DNA of 33,783 nt from a bacterium (GCA_018780265.1 JADMJV010000191.1:1-33783), one strand, 5' to 3'. Counted from the stretch's first letter, positions 22,783 to 30,864 are shown. Translations and numbers: made by a program. The notes: generated by a model not told the origin, from the sequence alone.

Positions 22783-24729
22783 ATGCAAACCCGCTCCGAG
22801 TGGCTATGGGGCTACGCCAGACCCGAGCTTGAGGCACAGGCGGTCCGATTTCTGCAAGGTCACGAGCCGAGTCAGCCAGCGATGCTGCACAAGCTCTGGC
22901 TCCACTTGCAGGATGGAGGCCAATGCCTGGAGGAGAGTGATTTTGTCAGCGAGCCCGTCTTGGCCGGCTGCATTCAAGCGCTGCAAAACCCTGCCAGCGT
23001 CAGCCATTGGCCCGCCGAACTACGCAGCGGAGACCATTTTTCGGGCTTCCTGGCGCGCCTGCTGGAATGGACGGAACTACAGGAATGGATGGATACCGCT
23101 CCCGTCGGACAGGAAGGGGAAATCGAGAAACAGCTCCCGCGCGCCAGGCTTTACTGTCAATGGTTGCGCGCCCGCGTCGACGGGAACCTCCCCTTGCGCG
23201 CCTGGTTTCTGCGCGAGAAAGCCCGGCTGATCGGCCTGGAAGGGGGCGACCCGTTGCCCTGGCTGGAGCAGGGCTTGCGCCAGGCAGGCCGGCTTCAGCA
23301 ATGGAGCGAGGTGGCCCAAATTCGTCATTTTCTGCAGTACTCTGACAGTGACGGTCAGGCCGCCCTATCGGGTCGACAAAAACGCGAACTGGCCCCCCTG
23401 TTGGAGGCGGTCCCGCAATTGGCCAGCGCCTCCTGTGTGGACGAATTGAGACAGCGACTGTTGACGACCCTGTTGCAACTGGTCCCAATGGAAGCCGCCC
23501 TGTGGCTGGAGAAAGAGCAAGACTGGCAGGTCAAAGAATGGGCCCCACCCCACGTTGCGCCCCGCTATTCCCATCGCCTGGTCGACACCTGCTTTCGCAC
23601 TCAGGAACTAAGCTGGGGGCAGCCGGAGCAACTGGAAGCCAGTAGAAGCCTGCTGCTCTCCGAAGTGCGCTGCCTGATCGCGGTCCCTTTGGGCAAGAAT
23701 GGCGTTCTCTTCGCCTGGCAATCCGACCAACAGAGTTGGTTGAACCAGGACCAGATCGAGGCGCTGCAATTCTTGGCCCGACTGGGAGGCCAGATCCAAA
23801 GCAACCTGACCCTCAGCCACAAAATCGCCGAGGACTTGCAGCAGGCTCGCATGCTGCATGGCCGCTGGCAGCGCATTTTTCACGACACGCCGGATCTGGC
23901 TCTGGCTGAACTGGATGACGCGGGCCGCCTGGTGGACTGGAACGTGGCCTTCGCAGGCCTGTTCGGAGACGCCAGAGTTGGAACCCTGGCCAGTCAACTT
24001 CTTCCTGAGCCAGAGAGGAATCGCGACCTGCAGGGACTGCAAGAGCTGCCGCAGCAAGGGGTTCGCTCTCGACTGGTCCGGCTGGGCACCTCCGAGGCTC
24101 CGTGCTGGGTTCAGCTATCGGACTGGAGGGTAGCCGAGCAATCAGGGTCCTTTCGAGCGGTGCTGGACGTAAGCAGCCACGATGTGACGCACTGGTTTGA
24201 CTATCTGGAAGAGCTTCGTCATCGCCTGGCCAGCGATCTACACGATGGCCCGGCCCAACTGGCGGCGGCCCTGCAACTGAGCCAGGACACAGCGCAGGCC
24301 GGTGAAGTTTACGCCAGCCTGCGCAATCGTCTGGATTTTCTCCGCTCCCCCTGGATCGACGGACGTCCCCCTATGGATCGCATGCACGACGCTTTCCGTC
24401 ACTATCTACCCACCTGCCAGGTAGAATGGAAAGCAGAATCGGCAGGCTTGAGTCGCAGTCAGCAGCAATTTACTCAACGGGCGCTACTGGGCGTCATCGA
24501 GGAATTGAGCCAGCAGGGCCCCCCGCGACGGGTCGAGGCAGACTCCACCTGGTTAAGCTGGAGCCCGGCGACGGATATGCAACTGACGGAAACTTTTCAA
24601 CAACTTTTAGACAGCGGCTTAGAAGTTCTGGGCGGCAACTGGTCCTGTCAGCCCGGACTCTTCCGGATTCTCTTTGCTGAGGCTCAAGGGCAGCCAGAGG
24701 CGCAGGGAAAAGTCCGCGCCCAACTGTAA
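22783..24729 (+). CDS. Soluble NarX-type histidine kinase with degenerate ATPase domain
   Basis: A 648-residue cytoplasmic protein without membrane helices. Residues 1-215 are an unassigned helical region. About 218-350 look like a GAF domain (CVDELRQRLLTTLLQL onwards) and about 365-460 like a PAS domain (IFHDTPDLALAELDDAGRLV). A HisKA_3 box follows (RLASDLHDGPAQLAAAL), with phospho-acceptor His487 intact. The HATPase region that should follow is poor. The N-box reads ALLGVIEELSQQGPPRR, without the essential Asn, and no DxGxG is visible, although LEVLGGNWS near the end resembles the terminal strands. It may therefore bind ATP weakly or not at all. It is cotranscribed with the NarL regulator. 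The last 111 nt overlap the convergent giant gene. Confidence 0.82.
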   Translation: MQTRSEWLWGYARPELEAQAVRFLQGHEPSQPAMLHKLWLHLQDGGQCLEESDFVSEPVLAGCIQALQNPASVSHWPAELRSGDHFSGFLARLLEWTELQEWMDTAPVGQEGEIEKQLPRARLYCQWLRARVDGNLPLRAWFLREKARLIGLEGGDPLPWLEQGLRQAGRLQQWSEVAQIRHFLQYSDSDGQAALSGRQKRELAPLLEAVPQLASASCVDELRQRLLTTLLQLVPMEAALWLEKEQDWQVKEWAPPHVAPRYSHRLVDTCFRTQELSWGQPEQLEASRSLLLSEVRCLIAVPLGKNGVLFAWQSDQQSWLNQDQIEALQFLARLGGQIQSNLTLSHKIAEDLQQARMLHGRWQRIFHDTPDLALAELDDAGRLVDWNVAFAGLFGDARVGTLASQLLPEPERNRDLQGLQELPQQGVRSRLVRLGTSEAPCWVQLSDWRVAEQSGSFRAVLDVSSHDVTHWFDYLEELRHRLASDLHDGPAQLAAALQLSQDTAQAGEVYASLRNRLDFLRSPWIDGRPPMDRMHDAFRHYLPTCQVEWKAESAGLSRSQQQFTQRALLGVIEELSQQGPPRRVEADSTWLSWSPATDMQLTETFQQLLDSGLEVLGGNWSCQPGLFRILFAEAQGQPEAQGKVRAQL

Positions 24730-27700
24730 ACGCCCTCCTGCCAAAGTGGTCCGAAAGCGCATCGACTCAAAACCAAAGGAGCGGGGGGAGGCAACAGCCG
24801 GAGTTTGGCTGAGCGAGCCCTCCAGACTTATGAGCAAGTCCTGCGACACAACCTGAAAGCACAACCTTACCTTAGACAGGGGGCGGTGCTTGCGGCAATT
24901 TTGCAGCGCCTCGCGCAGCACCCCCAACAAAGCCGTGCGGGCCTCTGGACCCAATTGGGGCCAGGGGATCTCCCCTTGCTGCTCGATCTCGAGGTCCTTG
25001 CCAAACCAGGCCTCTTGAAAGGAGGCTGGCTGGCTACCCAGGTGCCACTGCTCCAGGGCCGCGCAATCCTCCACCAATCTGGTGGTTAGAAGCCCGCCGG
25101 TCAAAGTCTTCGCCTGCGACTGATGCTGACGCAGCAGCCGGGTCAGGTCGCCCACTTCGGCCTGCAACAATCGCTTGCACTGGGCAAAACCGGCACGTTC
25201 CAGAGGCAGGGTTAGAATGGCATACTCGCCCTGCGTCAAATCCACTCGATGCTGCTCGCCGGCCGTCACCGAGTGGCCCTCCAGCAACTGGCCGGTCGGA
25301 CTAAAACGCTGAACCGCCAACGGACCGTTTTGCAGAAAGGCCTGCCAACGACGATGTTGGGCCTGCAGTTCCTGAGCCTGAGCCTGACGCTGCTGCTGCA
25401 GCATCAAGGCCTGGCGACGCACTTCTCCAAGCTGCACAATCCAGGCCGGCTCGACCCAGCGAGCCAAACGCTGACCCGCTTCCGGGGTGGGATGCTGCAA
25501 AAATCCAGAGGCGTCCAGAGAGACCTCATGGAGCGGCAGTCCGCAGGGCTCAGGGCTCAGGTCCCACCTAGCCCCGAGTTGTTCCAGCATCTGCTGGCCC
25601 TGACCAGCCTGCTGTTGGGCGCTCGGCCAGCCCAGCGCCGATCCAACGCGACCCCAGGCCTGGCGGGAAAGCGCTTCCTCGTAGGTGGCCTCAAAGCGGG
25701 CGGCTTCCTCTATGGACTGGAGCATCCAGGGCCGAGCCTGGCCACCCTGACCCAGTCCCACCAGGGCCAGGCTCATCTCTCGCCGGGCCTGAAAAGAGAA
25801 CATCCGTCCGGCCGGGCCCGTTTTCAAGGCCCGTTGAGCGCACTCTTGGGCCCGAAGATACAGTTGGAGGCGACGACCCTTCCAACGGCGAGGCGTTGCA
25901 TCGGCCCACTGGCGGGCCAGGCTGGCTTTAAAGGCCTCGATCAAGGCGACATCCAGAGGTATCAGACTGTCACACTTCTCCACCAACGCCCAGGCCTGCT
26001 CAAGCTTACCCTGTCGCAACAGAACTCGGGCCAGAGCCAGGGGTTGATGAAAGGTCATCAGGCCCGAGCCCACGGGAGGTTCGCTCAAGACTCGCCCCAC
26101 ACCAAATACTCGAGCCCCGGACGCGAATACGTCAAAGTGCAAGGCCACCGCCCGGGGACTCGCGTCTTGACTGACTCCGGCAAACTCTCGGATGCGCGCG
26201 GCCCACTGGTGCAAGCGGGCGAAGTCCCCCCGCACCATGGCATACAACCCGAGCTGAGCACAGGCCATGTAAGTTTCCCACGGCTGACCCAGCGCCTCAA
26301 AAGTGCTGGCAAAGTTCCTTAGCAAGCGCTCGTGAAAGCGACCGTTACCGTGCCTAAAATGAAAAAGAGCCGCCCGCACCCAGCCTTTGGCCCGCATTAA
26401 GGGGTCCGGCTCACGGCGAATGCGGACCAACAACTGACTCCTGACTTTGCGCGACAGCGGCAGCCCCAAGCTAACCCAGGCGACTAGAAGGCTCGCCTGC
26501 AGTTGGACATCGTGCCGCACGAGGCCGAACAGTACCGGCACCCGTCGCAGCAACAGGCCCGCCATGACAGAGCGATTTTGCATAGCGAAAACCGCTTCCA
26601 ATTCGGCCAAAAAGATGGGCCCGGTCGAGTTAGGCGGCAACCTCAGAAGGCCCGATCGGCGCTGAGACCAGGCCTGAGAAGCATGAAAATAAGCTTGCGA
26701 ACTTTTGCCACTGGCATAAGCATGTCGGCTGAGGCGCAGGTGAAGTTCGCAAGCCATGGCCCGGCCTGTGGGGGTGGTCAAAGCGGCTTTCAGCCAACGC
26801 TCGGCGGTCTCATGTTGGCCCAACATCTCCAAAATCTCGCTGTACTCCGCGATTACGCCGGGATCCAGGCGAAATTGACAGAACATCTCATAGTAGGCGG
26901 CCGCCGACGAGGCACTGCGCTGCCTTTCCTGTCGAGCTGCAGAACAGGCCAGAGGAGCGGCCCGTTCCCGATCACCGCCCTCCCAATAGTGGAAAGCACA
27001 GCGACCAGGGTCGCAGGGTTTCTGGGCCGCATAGTACTGGCCCAATTTGCTATGCCAACCGCCCCTCTGCTCCGGCGACAGGGTGTCCAGTATCGCTTCG
27101 CGCACCTGGTCGTGACTGAATCGCAGGCCGGGCAAAATCAGTTGCTGATCTTCGGCCCAACTCAGCGCCTGCAGCCAGGGACCGGCCATCTCCAACGGCT
27201 GGGACTCAAAGTCACGACCCACCAGAGCCGCCACCTGCAATACCGGCAAATACTCACCCGGCACCTGGCCAATGCGCTGGCGCAGCAGTCCTCCCACCTT
27301 GGCGGAAAAGTCCGGGTGCCCGGGGTTGCGCAGCCATTCGGAAATCAACAAAGGGTTGCCCCCCGACCATTGGGCCATTCGTTCTGCCTCGTGGGCTTCG
27401 AGTAGCAGGCCCTCGCGCACTGACCAGCGGAGCACGTCGTGGGGTTGAAGGGGGGGAGGGCGCAACCAGGCACGCAGATACAGGCCTTCGGGGGGTTGCC
27501 ATTCCTGCTCGCGCCAGGCCAGCACCACCATCAGCCCGGGAATGGGCCGCCGGGAGAGTGCCTCGAGCAGTTGTTGAGTGGGCGGGTCCATCCACTGAAC
27601 ATCGTCCAAAAGCAGCAACAGGGGCCAACGGGCGGCCATCTGGGTGAGCAGAGCCGTCCAGCCTTCGCTGATCAACAAAGGCGCTGACGTGTAAGCCGCT

Positions 27701-28548
27701 CCAACCCCCTGGTGATGCCTGCCTGCCCCGGGAAAGGTGACTTGAAACTGCAGCCAGCTCAGTTCACTCATCCCCTGGCCATCCACGGCCCAGCCAGACT
27801 GTTCCAACAAGGACTGAAAGAGTTGATAACCAAGCGGACAGGTGAGCGTGCTGCAACGCGCCAGCACGGCGTGAGGAGACCAGCCTGCCATCTCCTCCAG
27901 CAAGGCCGACTTGCCGCCGCCCGAGGGGGCTGAGATACCCACCCAACTGGCCTCACTATGAGGGGCATCGCGCCAGTAGTCCCGGAGTCGGGCAATTTCG
28001 TCCTCGCGCCCCAGCAAGCGGGGCACATCCTGCCCCGGGCCAGGCTGACCACCCACCAGCTCCTCGGCAATCTGGTGGAAGCCTCTCCAGTCAGCCGCGG
28101 GTCCCGTCTCGCCACTGACCCGATAGGGTGGCGTGCCCCACTCCGCACCTCCCCAGTCCAGCAAGTACACAGACTGGTCCGGCCCGATCAGCACGTTGGC
28201 CGGGCACACATCGCCGTGCCAGTGTCCCCGGGCGTGAATCTGCTCCAGTAACTGACGCAGCCGCTCCAGCCAGGCCTGCACCTGCAGCCGCGGCAAAAGC
28301 TGGCGCCGGCACAACGAACGCAGGGTGCGGCCAGGCAGATAGCTGCGCTCCAGCCGATGGCCCGAATGGCTGAGCAGATCCGGCAGACCCGCCAGGTCTT
28401 GCAGGGCCACCAAAGCCTGGGCCTCGCGGGCCAAAGCGTCGGCCATCTCCGGGCCCACCTCTTTCACCACCCACAGACGCCCCTGCTCCACCATCAACCG
28501 CACCTTCGCGTTGGGGGAGCGGCTGAGGAACCTCAAGGTAGTGGACAC
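24619..28548 (-). CDS. Giant kinase-like / AAA-STAND / repeat / histidine-kinase-ATPase fusion
   Basis: A multidomain cytoplasmic protein of about 1310 residues. The N-terminus is a protein-kinase fold with a Lys in WVVKEV, but HGDVCPANVLI replaces HRDxKxxN (Asp codon 28210-28212) and LLDWGG replaces DFG, so it is an atypical or pseudo-kinase. Next come an AAA/STAND ATPase with Walker A SAPSGGGKSALL (Lys codon 27910-27912) and Walker B LLLLLDDVQWMD, and a long helical TPR-like region. The C-terminus resembles a histidine-kinase ATPase: REALQNCRKHRP (N-box), then FGFESMRFRTTLAGG (G2). No phospho-acceptor His is seen where EVGDLTRLL stands, and G1 is weak. I prefer the GTG at 28546-28548; the frame is open to a TTG at 28677. 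PknK-like proteins and cyanobacterial giant kinases are the nearest architectures. Confidence 0.82.
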   Translation of the reverse strand: MSTTLRFLSRSPNAKVRLMVEQGRLWVVKEVGPEMADALAREAQALVALQDLAGLPDLLSHSGHRLERSYLPGRTLRSLCRRQLLPRLQVQAWLERLRQLLEQIHARGHWHGDVCPANVLIGPDQSVYLLDWGGAEWGTPPYRVSGETGPAADWRGFHQIAEELVGGQPGPGQDVPRLLGREDEIARLRDYWRDAPHSEASWVGISAPSGGGKSALLEEMAGWSPHAVLARCSTLTCPLGYQLFQSLLEQSGWAVDGQGMSELSWLQFQVTFPGAGRHHQGVGAAYTSAPLLISEGWTALLTQMAARWPLLLLLDDVQWMDPPTQQLLEALSRRPIPGLMVVLAWREQEWQPPEGLYLRAWLRPPPLQPHDVLRWSVREGLLLEAHEAERMAQWSGGNPLLISEWLRNPGHPDFSAKVGGLLRQRIGQVPGEYLPVLQVAALVGRDFESQPLEMAGPWLQALSWAEDQQLILPGLRFSHDQVREAILDTLSPEQRGGWHSKLGQYYAAQKPCDPGRCAFHYWEGGDRERAAPLACSAARQERQRSASSAAAYYEMFCQFRLDPGVIAEYSEILEMLGQHETAERWLKAALTTPTGRAMACELHLRLSRHAYASGKSSQAYFHASQAWSQRRSGLLRLPPNSTGPIFLAELEAVFAMQNRSVMAGLLLRRVPVLFGLVRHDVQLQASLLVAWVSLGLPLSRKVRSQLLVRIRREPDPLMRAKGWVRAALFHFRHGNGRFHERLLRNFASTFEALGQPWETYMACAQLGLYAMVRGDFARLHQWAARIREFAGVSQDASPRAVALHFDVFASGARVFGVGRVLSEPPVGSGLMTFHQPLALARVLLRQGKLEQAWALVEKCDSLIPLDVALIEAFKASLARQWADATPRRWKGRRLQLYLRAQECAQRALKTGPAGRMFSFQARREMSLALVGLGQGGQARPWMLQSIEEAARFEATYEEALSRQAWGRVGSALGWPSAQQQAGQGQQMLEQLGARWDLSPEPCGLPLHEVSLDASGFLQHPTPEAGQRLARWVEPAWIVQLGEVRRQALMLQQQRQAQAQELQAQHRRWQAFLQNGPLAVQRFSPTGQLLEGHSVTAGEQHRVDLTQGEYAILTLPLERAGFAQCKRLLQAEVGDLTRLLRQHQSQAKTLTGGLLTTRLVEDCAALEQWHLGSQPASFQEAWFGKDLEIEQQGEIPWPQLGPEARTALLGVLREALQNCRKHRPLSKVRLCFQVVSQDLLISLEGSLSQTPAVASPRSFGFESMRFRTTLAGGRLQLGADFSLRLWLPLSLSKENPEESGLTGPVAAQNF

Positions 28549-28583
28549 GGGTAGGGAAATTTGCGAGGGCGGCCGTGATTCCT

Positions 28584-28614
28584 GGTATCTGGGCAGTCGT
28601 CCCACGGTATCTGG
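28584..28614 (-). promoter_or_regulatory. Direct repeat upstream of the giant kinase-like gene
   Basis: GGTATCTGG occurs at 28584-28592 and again at 28606-28614, 22 nt apart, which is about two helical turns. The copies lie 36-66 nt upstream of the preferred GTG start. This is a plausible tandem activator site, for example for the nearby NarL-type regulator. TTTACA at about 28634-28639 (minus strand) is a possible -35, but the matching -10 is poor. Confidence 0.3.
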
Positions 28615-28791
28615 TGCTTTTTCTGATTTTGTAAACCGTGCCAGGCACAGCGCCAAGATCCGACAGCAGACAACCAACGACCCCCAAAGCTCACGGTGTG
28701 CATGTGCTTCAAGACGTCACCTGTGTTCTGCAAGAGAACTACGCTAATTCTGGCAGCTGTCTCACCCCATCTTGGCACAGAAGGGTCCTGG

Positions 28792-29115
28792 TCAGGTTAT
28801 AGCAGTCAGACCCTTCTTTTTGACCAAGGATAACAACTTTAGGGACGGTCCCGCCGGGTGTTTTGCGCCACTCTCCCATTTGCAGATGGAATCTTTCGAT
28901 ACGTTCAGGTGGCGGGCAAAAACCGCTTGGCTCACTTCTTCGCGCTCCCTTAAAGCGCGAATTGCCTCGGGCGTAAAATCCTCTATCGCCGTGAGGCACC
29001 CTTCATCAAATTCGCGCATCGTCTGCTTATCAATCACTTTGAGGACGTGCAAACCGCTGGCAATTTCGTGAATTGACGCATCCACGCTACTTTTGTAGGC
29101 TCTAGTTTTTCTCAT
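28792..29115 (-). CDS. HigA-like HTH antitoxin / transcriptional repressor
   Basis: A 107-residue protein. The C-terminal half is an XRE-type helix-turn-helix: TPEAIRALREREEVSQAVFA, then RHLNVSKDSICKWESGAKHP. The N-terminal 45 residues are helical and probably contact the toxin. This matches the HigA family partnered with RelE/HigB toxins. Its start overlaps the toxin gene by 14 nt and it is the second gene of the operon, the reversed (toxin-first) order typical of higBA. It is the likely repressor acting on the palindrome at 29517-29537. Confidence 0.87.
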   Translation of the reverse strand: MRKTRAYKSSVDASIHEIASGLHVLKVIDKQTMREFDEGCLTAIEDFTPEAIRALREREEVSQAVFARHLNVSKDSICKWESGAKHPAGPSLKLLSLVKKKGLTAIT

Positions 29116-29482
29116 TGCAGATAACCTCCGTGAACTGGTTGCTCTCTAAAAGCTCTTTGATAGCGTCGTCAGATAAGCTAAAAAGGGTCTTGGCCAGATC
29201 CTTAAAGAAGCGTTCCTGTCTAGCGTTTATGCTGTCCTGGTCGTTCTTGGCAAAGCCGTGCACAAAGAAGGCTCGTTCACCCCTTCGAAACAGAACAATG
29301 GCTCGATATCCGCCAGACTTGCCCTCGCCCGGTCGAGCAATTCTCTGCTTAATGACGTCGCCTCCATAATCGGCGTCAATCTGGCCTTGCTCTGCTTCCT
29401 TCACTGCCGCGCACAGTTTCGCGTCGACAATGCCCTCCTTGCGAGCGAACCTGGAAAAACCCTTAGCCGTGAAAACGCGCAT
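29102..29482 (-). CDS. RelE/HigB-family toxin (DUF1044-like)
   Basis: A 126-residue toxin of the RelE/HigB superfamily. The core is DVIKQRIARPGEGKSGGYRA, then IVLFRRGERAFFVHGFAKND, the diagnostic pattern of HigB2/DUF1044 toxins, which cut mRNA on the ribosome. The ATG at 29480-29482 is preceded by AGGTGG at 5 nt; an in-frame GTG at 29491 is less likely, as it lies inside that ribosome site. A C-terminal helical tail (LSDDAIKELLESNQFTEVIC) extends beyond the family core. The gene is transcribed from the promoter at 29514-29542 and overlaps the HTH antitoxin gene by 14 nt. Confidence 0.87.
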   Translation of the reverse strand: MRVFTAKGFSRFARKEGIVDAKLCAAVKEAEQGQIDADYGGDVIKQRIARPGEGKSGGYRAIVLFRRGERAFFVHGFAKNDQDSINARQERFFKDLAKTLFSLSDDAIKELLESNQFTEVICNEKN

Positions 29483-29513
29483 CCTGTCCACCTAAAGCTG
29501 TATGGCTTTGCAC

Positions 29514-29542
29514 AGTATATAGGACCAAGTCCCATATCGCAA
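29514..29542 (-). promoter_or_regulatory. Promoter and palindromic operator of the higBA-like operon
   Basis: On the minus strand, TTGCGA (29537-29542) and TATACT (29514-29519) are spaced by exactly 17 nt, giving a leader of about 25 nt to the ATG at 29482. A near-perfect palindrome fills the spacer: ATATAGGAC (29517-29525) and GTCCCATAT (29529-29537) pair with one mismatch around CAA. This is the expected autorepression site for the HTH antitoxin. Confidence 0.7.
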
Positions 29543-29559
29543 CAAACACTCCTCAACAG

Positions 29560-29612
29560 TTGGCATGTCCCATTTTGCCAGTTTACATGCCAAGACATGT
29601 GTTGGCAGATGT
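29560..29612. repeat. Cluster of alternating TTGGCA inverted repeats
   Basis: TTGGCATGT (29560-29568) and its exact reverse complement ACATGCCAA (29585-29593) flank a 16-nt loop. The second arm also pairs with TTGGCA at 29602-29607. GACAT (29594-29598) and ATGTC (29608-29612) form a further pair around that third copy. The cluster lies just upstream of the higBA promoter in a gene-free stretch (29492-29885). It could be a protein-binding array or a structured recombination site. Confidence 0.45.
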
Positions 29613-29755
29613 CAAGGCATGCGCAAAACCGGCTCTATCTTGCTGGTATGTTGCCATCAGGCGGTCAGCATTGACTTCTCGGCATCGGGAACGTCGAGCC
29701 ATTGGCCTTCGATGCCGTGGCCTACTGTATCACAAAAAAAGCTGAGAGGTCAGTA

Positions 29756-29823
29756 GTTTCGCCCCGACGGGGACAGAAACCAACCAAGTGGCCAGAGCAT
29801 ACGCTGCCCCTTCGTCGTATGCT
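29756..29823. repeat. Two adjacent hairpin-forming elements, one shaped like a CRISPR repeat
   Basis: Element A, 29756-29780: GTTTC and GAAAC ends enclose CCCCG-A-CGGGG. The length and the GTTTC...GAAAC ends recall a CRISPR repeat, but only one copy exists here. Element B, 29796-29823: AGCATACG and CGTATGCT are perfect arms around a 12-nt loop. No T run follows either one. They lie about 60-130 nt before the ATG of the secreted repeat protein, so they may be its regulatory region. Confidence 0.4.
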
Positions 29824-29885
29824 TGTTTCCAAGCGTCAACTCATTAGATCCGAAATGGCGCTATGAAGATTTTTGGAGCCAGAAA

Positions 29886-30317
29886 ATGCGTTTAACCCTA
29901 CTCTTCATGTTGTTTTTGCTTATAGTCAACTCGGTTGTCGGGGCCGACACAGAGGTTGACTGGCGAGAAATGCAAACTCAGATGAGGGCTTTATCTAAGA
30001 CCCTACAGGTAACCAAGCCAAATCCAGGGTCATACGTATACTACAAGAACGGTGCAAAGGCGACCGGTGATTTCGCTAGAGCGGGTGCATACTGGTACTG
30101 GCCTAATGGGCAGAAAATCACTGGTGACGCTGGGCGGAGGGGAGCCTATTGGTACTGGCCCAATGGGCAGAAAATTTCAGGTGACATGGGCAGGAAAGGC
30201 GCTTACTGGTATTATCCTGACGGTAAAAAGATAACGTCTAATGGCCCAGAGGTAAGCGAGGATGAACTGCTGGATGTCCCCTCAAAATGCTTAGACCTTC
30301 TAGAAATGCTCCCGTAA
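29886..30317 (+). CDS. Small secreted protein with YWYWPNG tandem repeats
   Basis: A protein of 143 residues. I chose the ATG at 29886, because GGAG lies 8 nt upstream and a clean signal peptide follows (MRLTLLFMLFLLIVNSVVGA); the frame is open to 29823. The mature part holds three to four units of a 19-residue (57-bp) repeat, GAYWYWPNGQKITGDAGRR, the first and last copies being divergent (YVYYKNGAKATGDF; YWYYPDGKKITS). The pattern resembles MORN repeats but is shorter and richer in Trp. The aromatic repeats could form a beta ribbon that binds a surface ligand. The base composition is AT-richer than the flanking genes, which suggests a separate origin. Function unknown. Confidence 0.72.
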   Translation: MRLTLLFMLFLLIVNSVVGADTEVDWREMQTQMRALSKTLQVTKPNPGSYVYYKNGAKATGDFARAGAYWYWPNGQKITGDAGRRGAYWYWPNGQKISGDMGRKGAYWYYPDGKKITSNGPEVSEDELLDVPSKCLDLLEMLP

Positions 30318-30864
30318 GGCGGTCTTGATCGGTGGCTGGCCTAAATTTGATGAGTCAAGCAGGGCTTATCTCTGAGCTATGCAGGGAACACCGACGCATT
30401 TGCCGGCCGTGTTTGCCGGTTGTTATATACCTTGGTCACGTAAGTAGAGGCCCGCCCCAGGCGGTCTGAATCTCGTCCTCAGGTCAGGTCAGACTACGAC
30501 CAAAGGAATTTTCTCGGCGAATAAGTTGTCCGACCAGGAAGTGGTCCGCCTGGACAGGCTCATTCCAAGGTAAAATCCCGCTTTTCGGAGGGCCCGCCGT
30601 GAGGCTGCGCTCAGAATCTCACAACACAACTGTGAGAAAATGCTTGAAAAAGAGGGATCAGCGAGAGAGCTTTTGTCCCCTGGTGGAGCGTCCGCTAAGT
30701 CCCTCCCTACCCAAGCCAGTCGTCGAGGCCACGCACTCCATGCGGGGACTGGAGAGCTTGCAGTCTCTGGGAGTGTCCTGGCCAGAATCAGGTATTTGTC
30801 CTGTCCACCGGCAGGGACGAATTAACCGGACGCGGCACTAGCCAATCAGCCTGGAGGAGACCCT
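30318..30864. other. Gene-poor stretch of about 550 nt
   Basis: I see no convincing gene here; the small open frames at 30599-30841 lack ribosome sites and protein-like composition. A direct repeat TTTGCCGG (two copies, about 30400-30425) leads into TTATATACC, with TTGCCG about 17 nt before it, a weak promoter candidate. GGAGGA at 30853-30858 belongs to the next gene. Confidence 0.4.

Noticed and set aside
25249..26322. Plus-strand open frame of 357 codons
   Set aside because: It mirrors the repeat region of the giant minus-strand protein and contains no motif of its own; a shadow frame in GC-rich DNA.
28533..28778. Minus-strand ORF of 81 codons upstream of the giant kinase-like gene
   Set aside because: It overlaps the 5' region of the giant gene in another frame, has no motif, and lies over the probable promoter region with the GGTATCTGG repeats.
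29756..29780. CRISPR array
   Set aside because: There is only one repeat-like element, with no second copy or spacers and no cas genes in the window.
30599..30841. Small plus-strand ORF of 80 codons
   Set aside because: It has no ribosome site, no signal or domain and a composition unlike coding sequence; overlapping frames of similar length exist at the same place.
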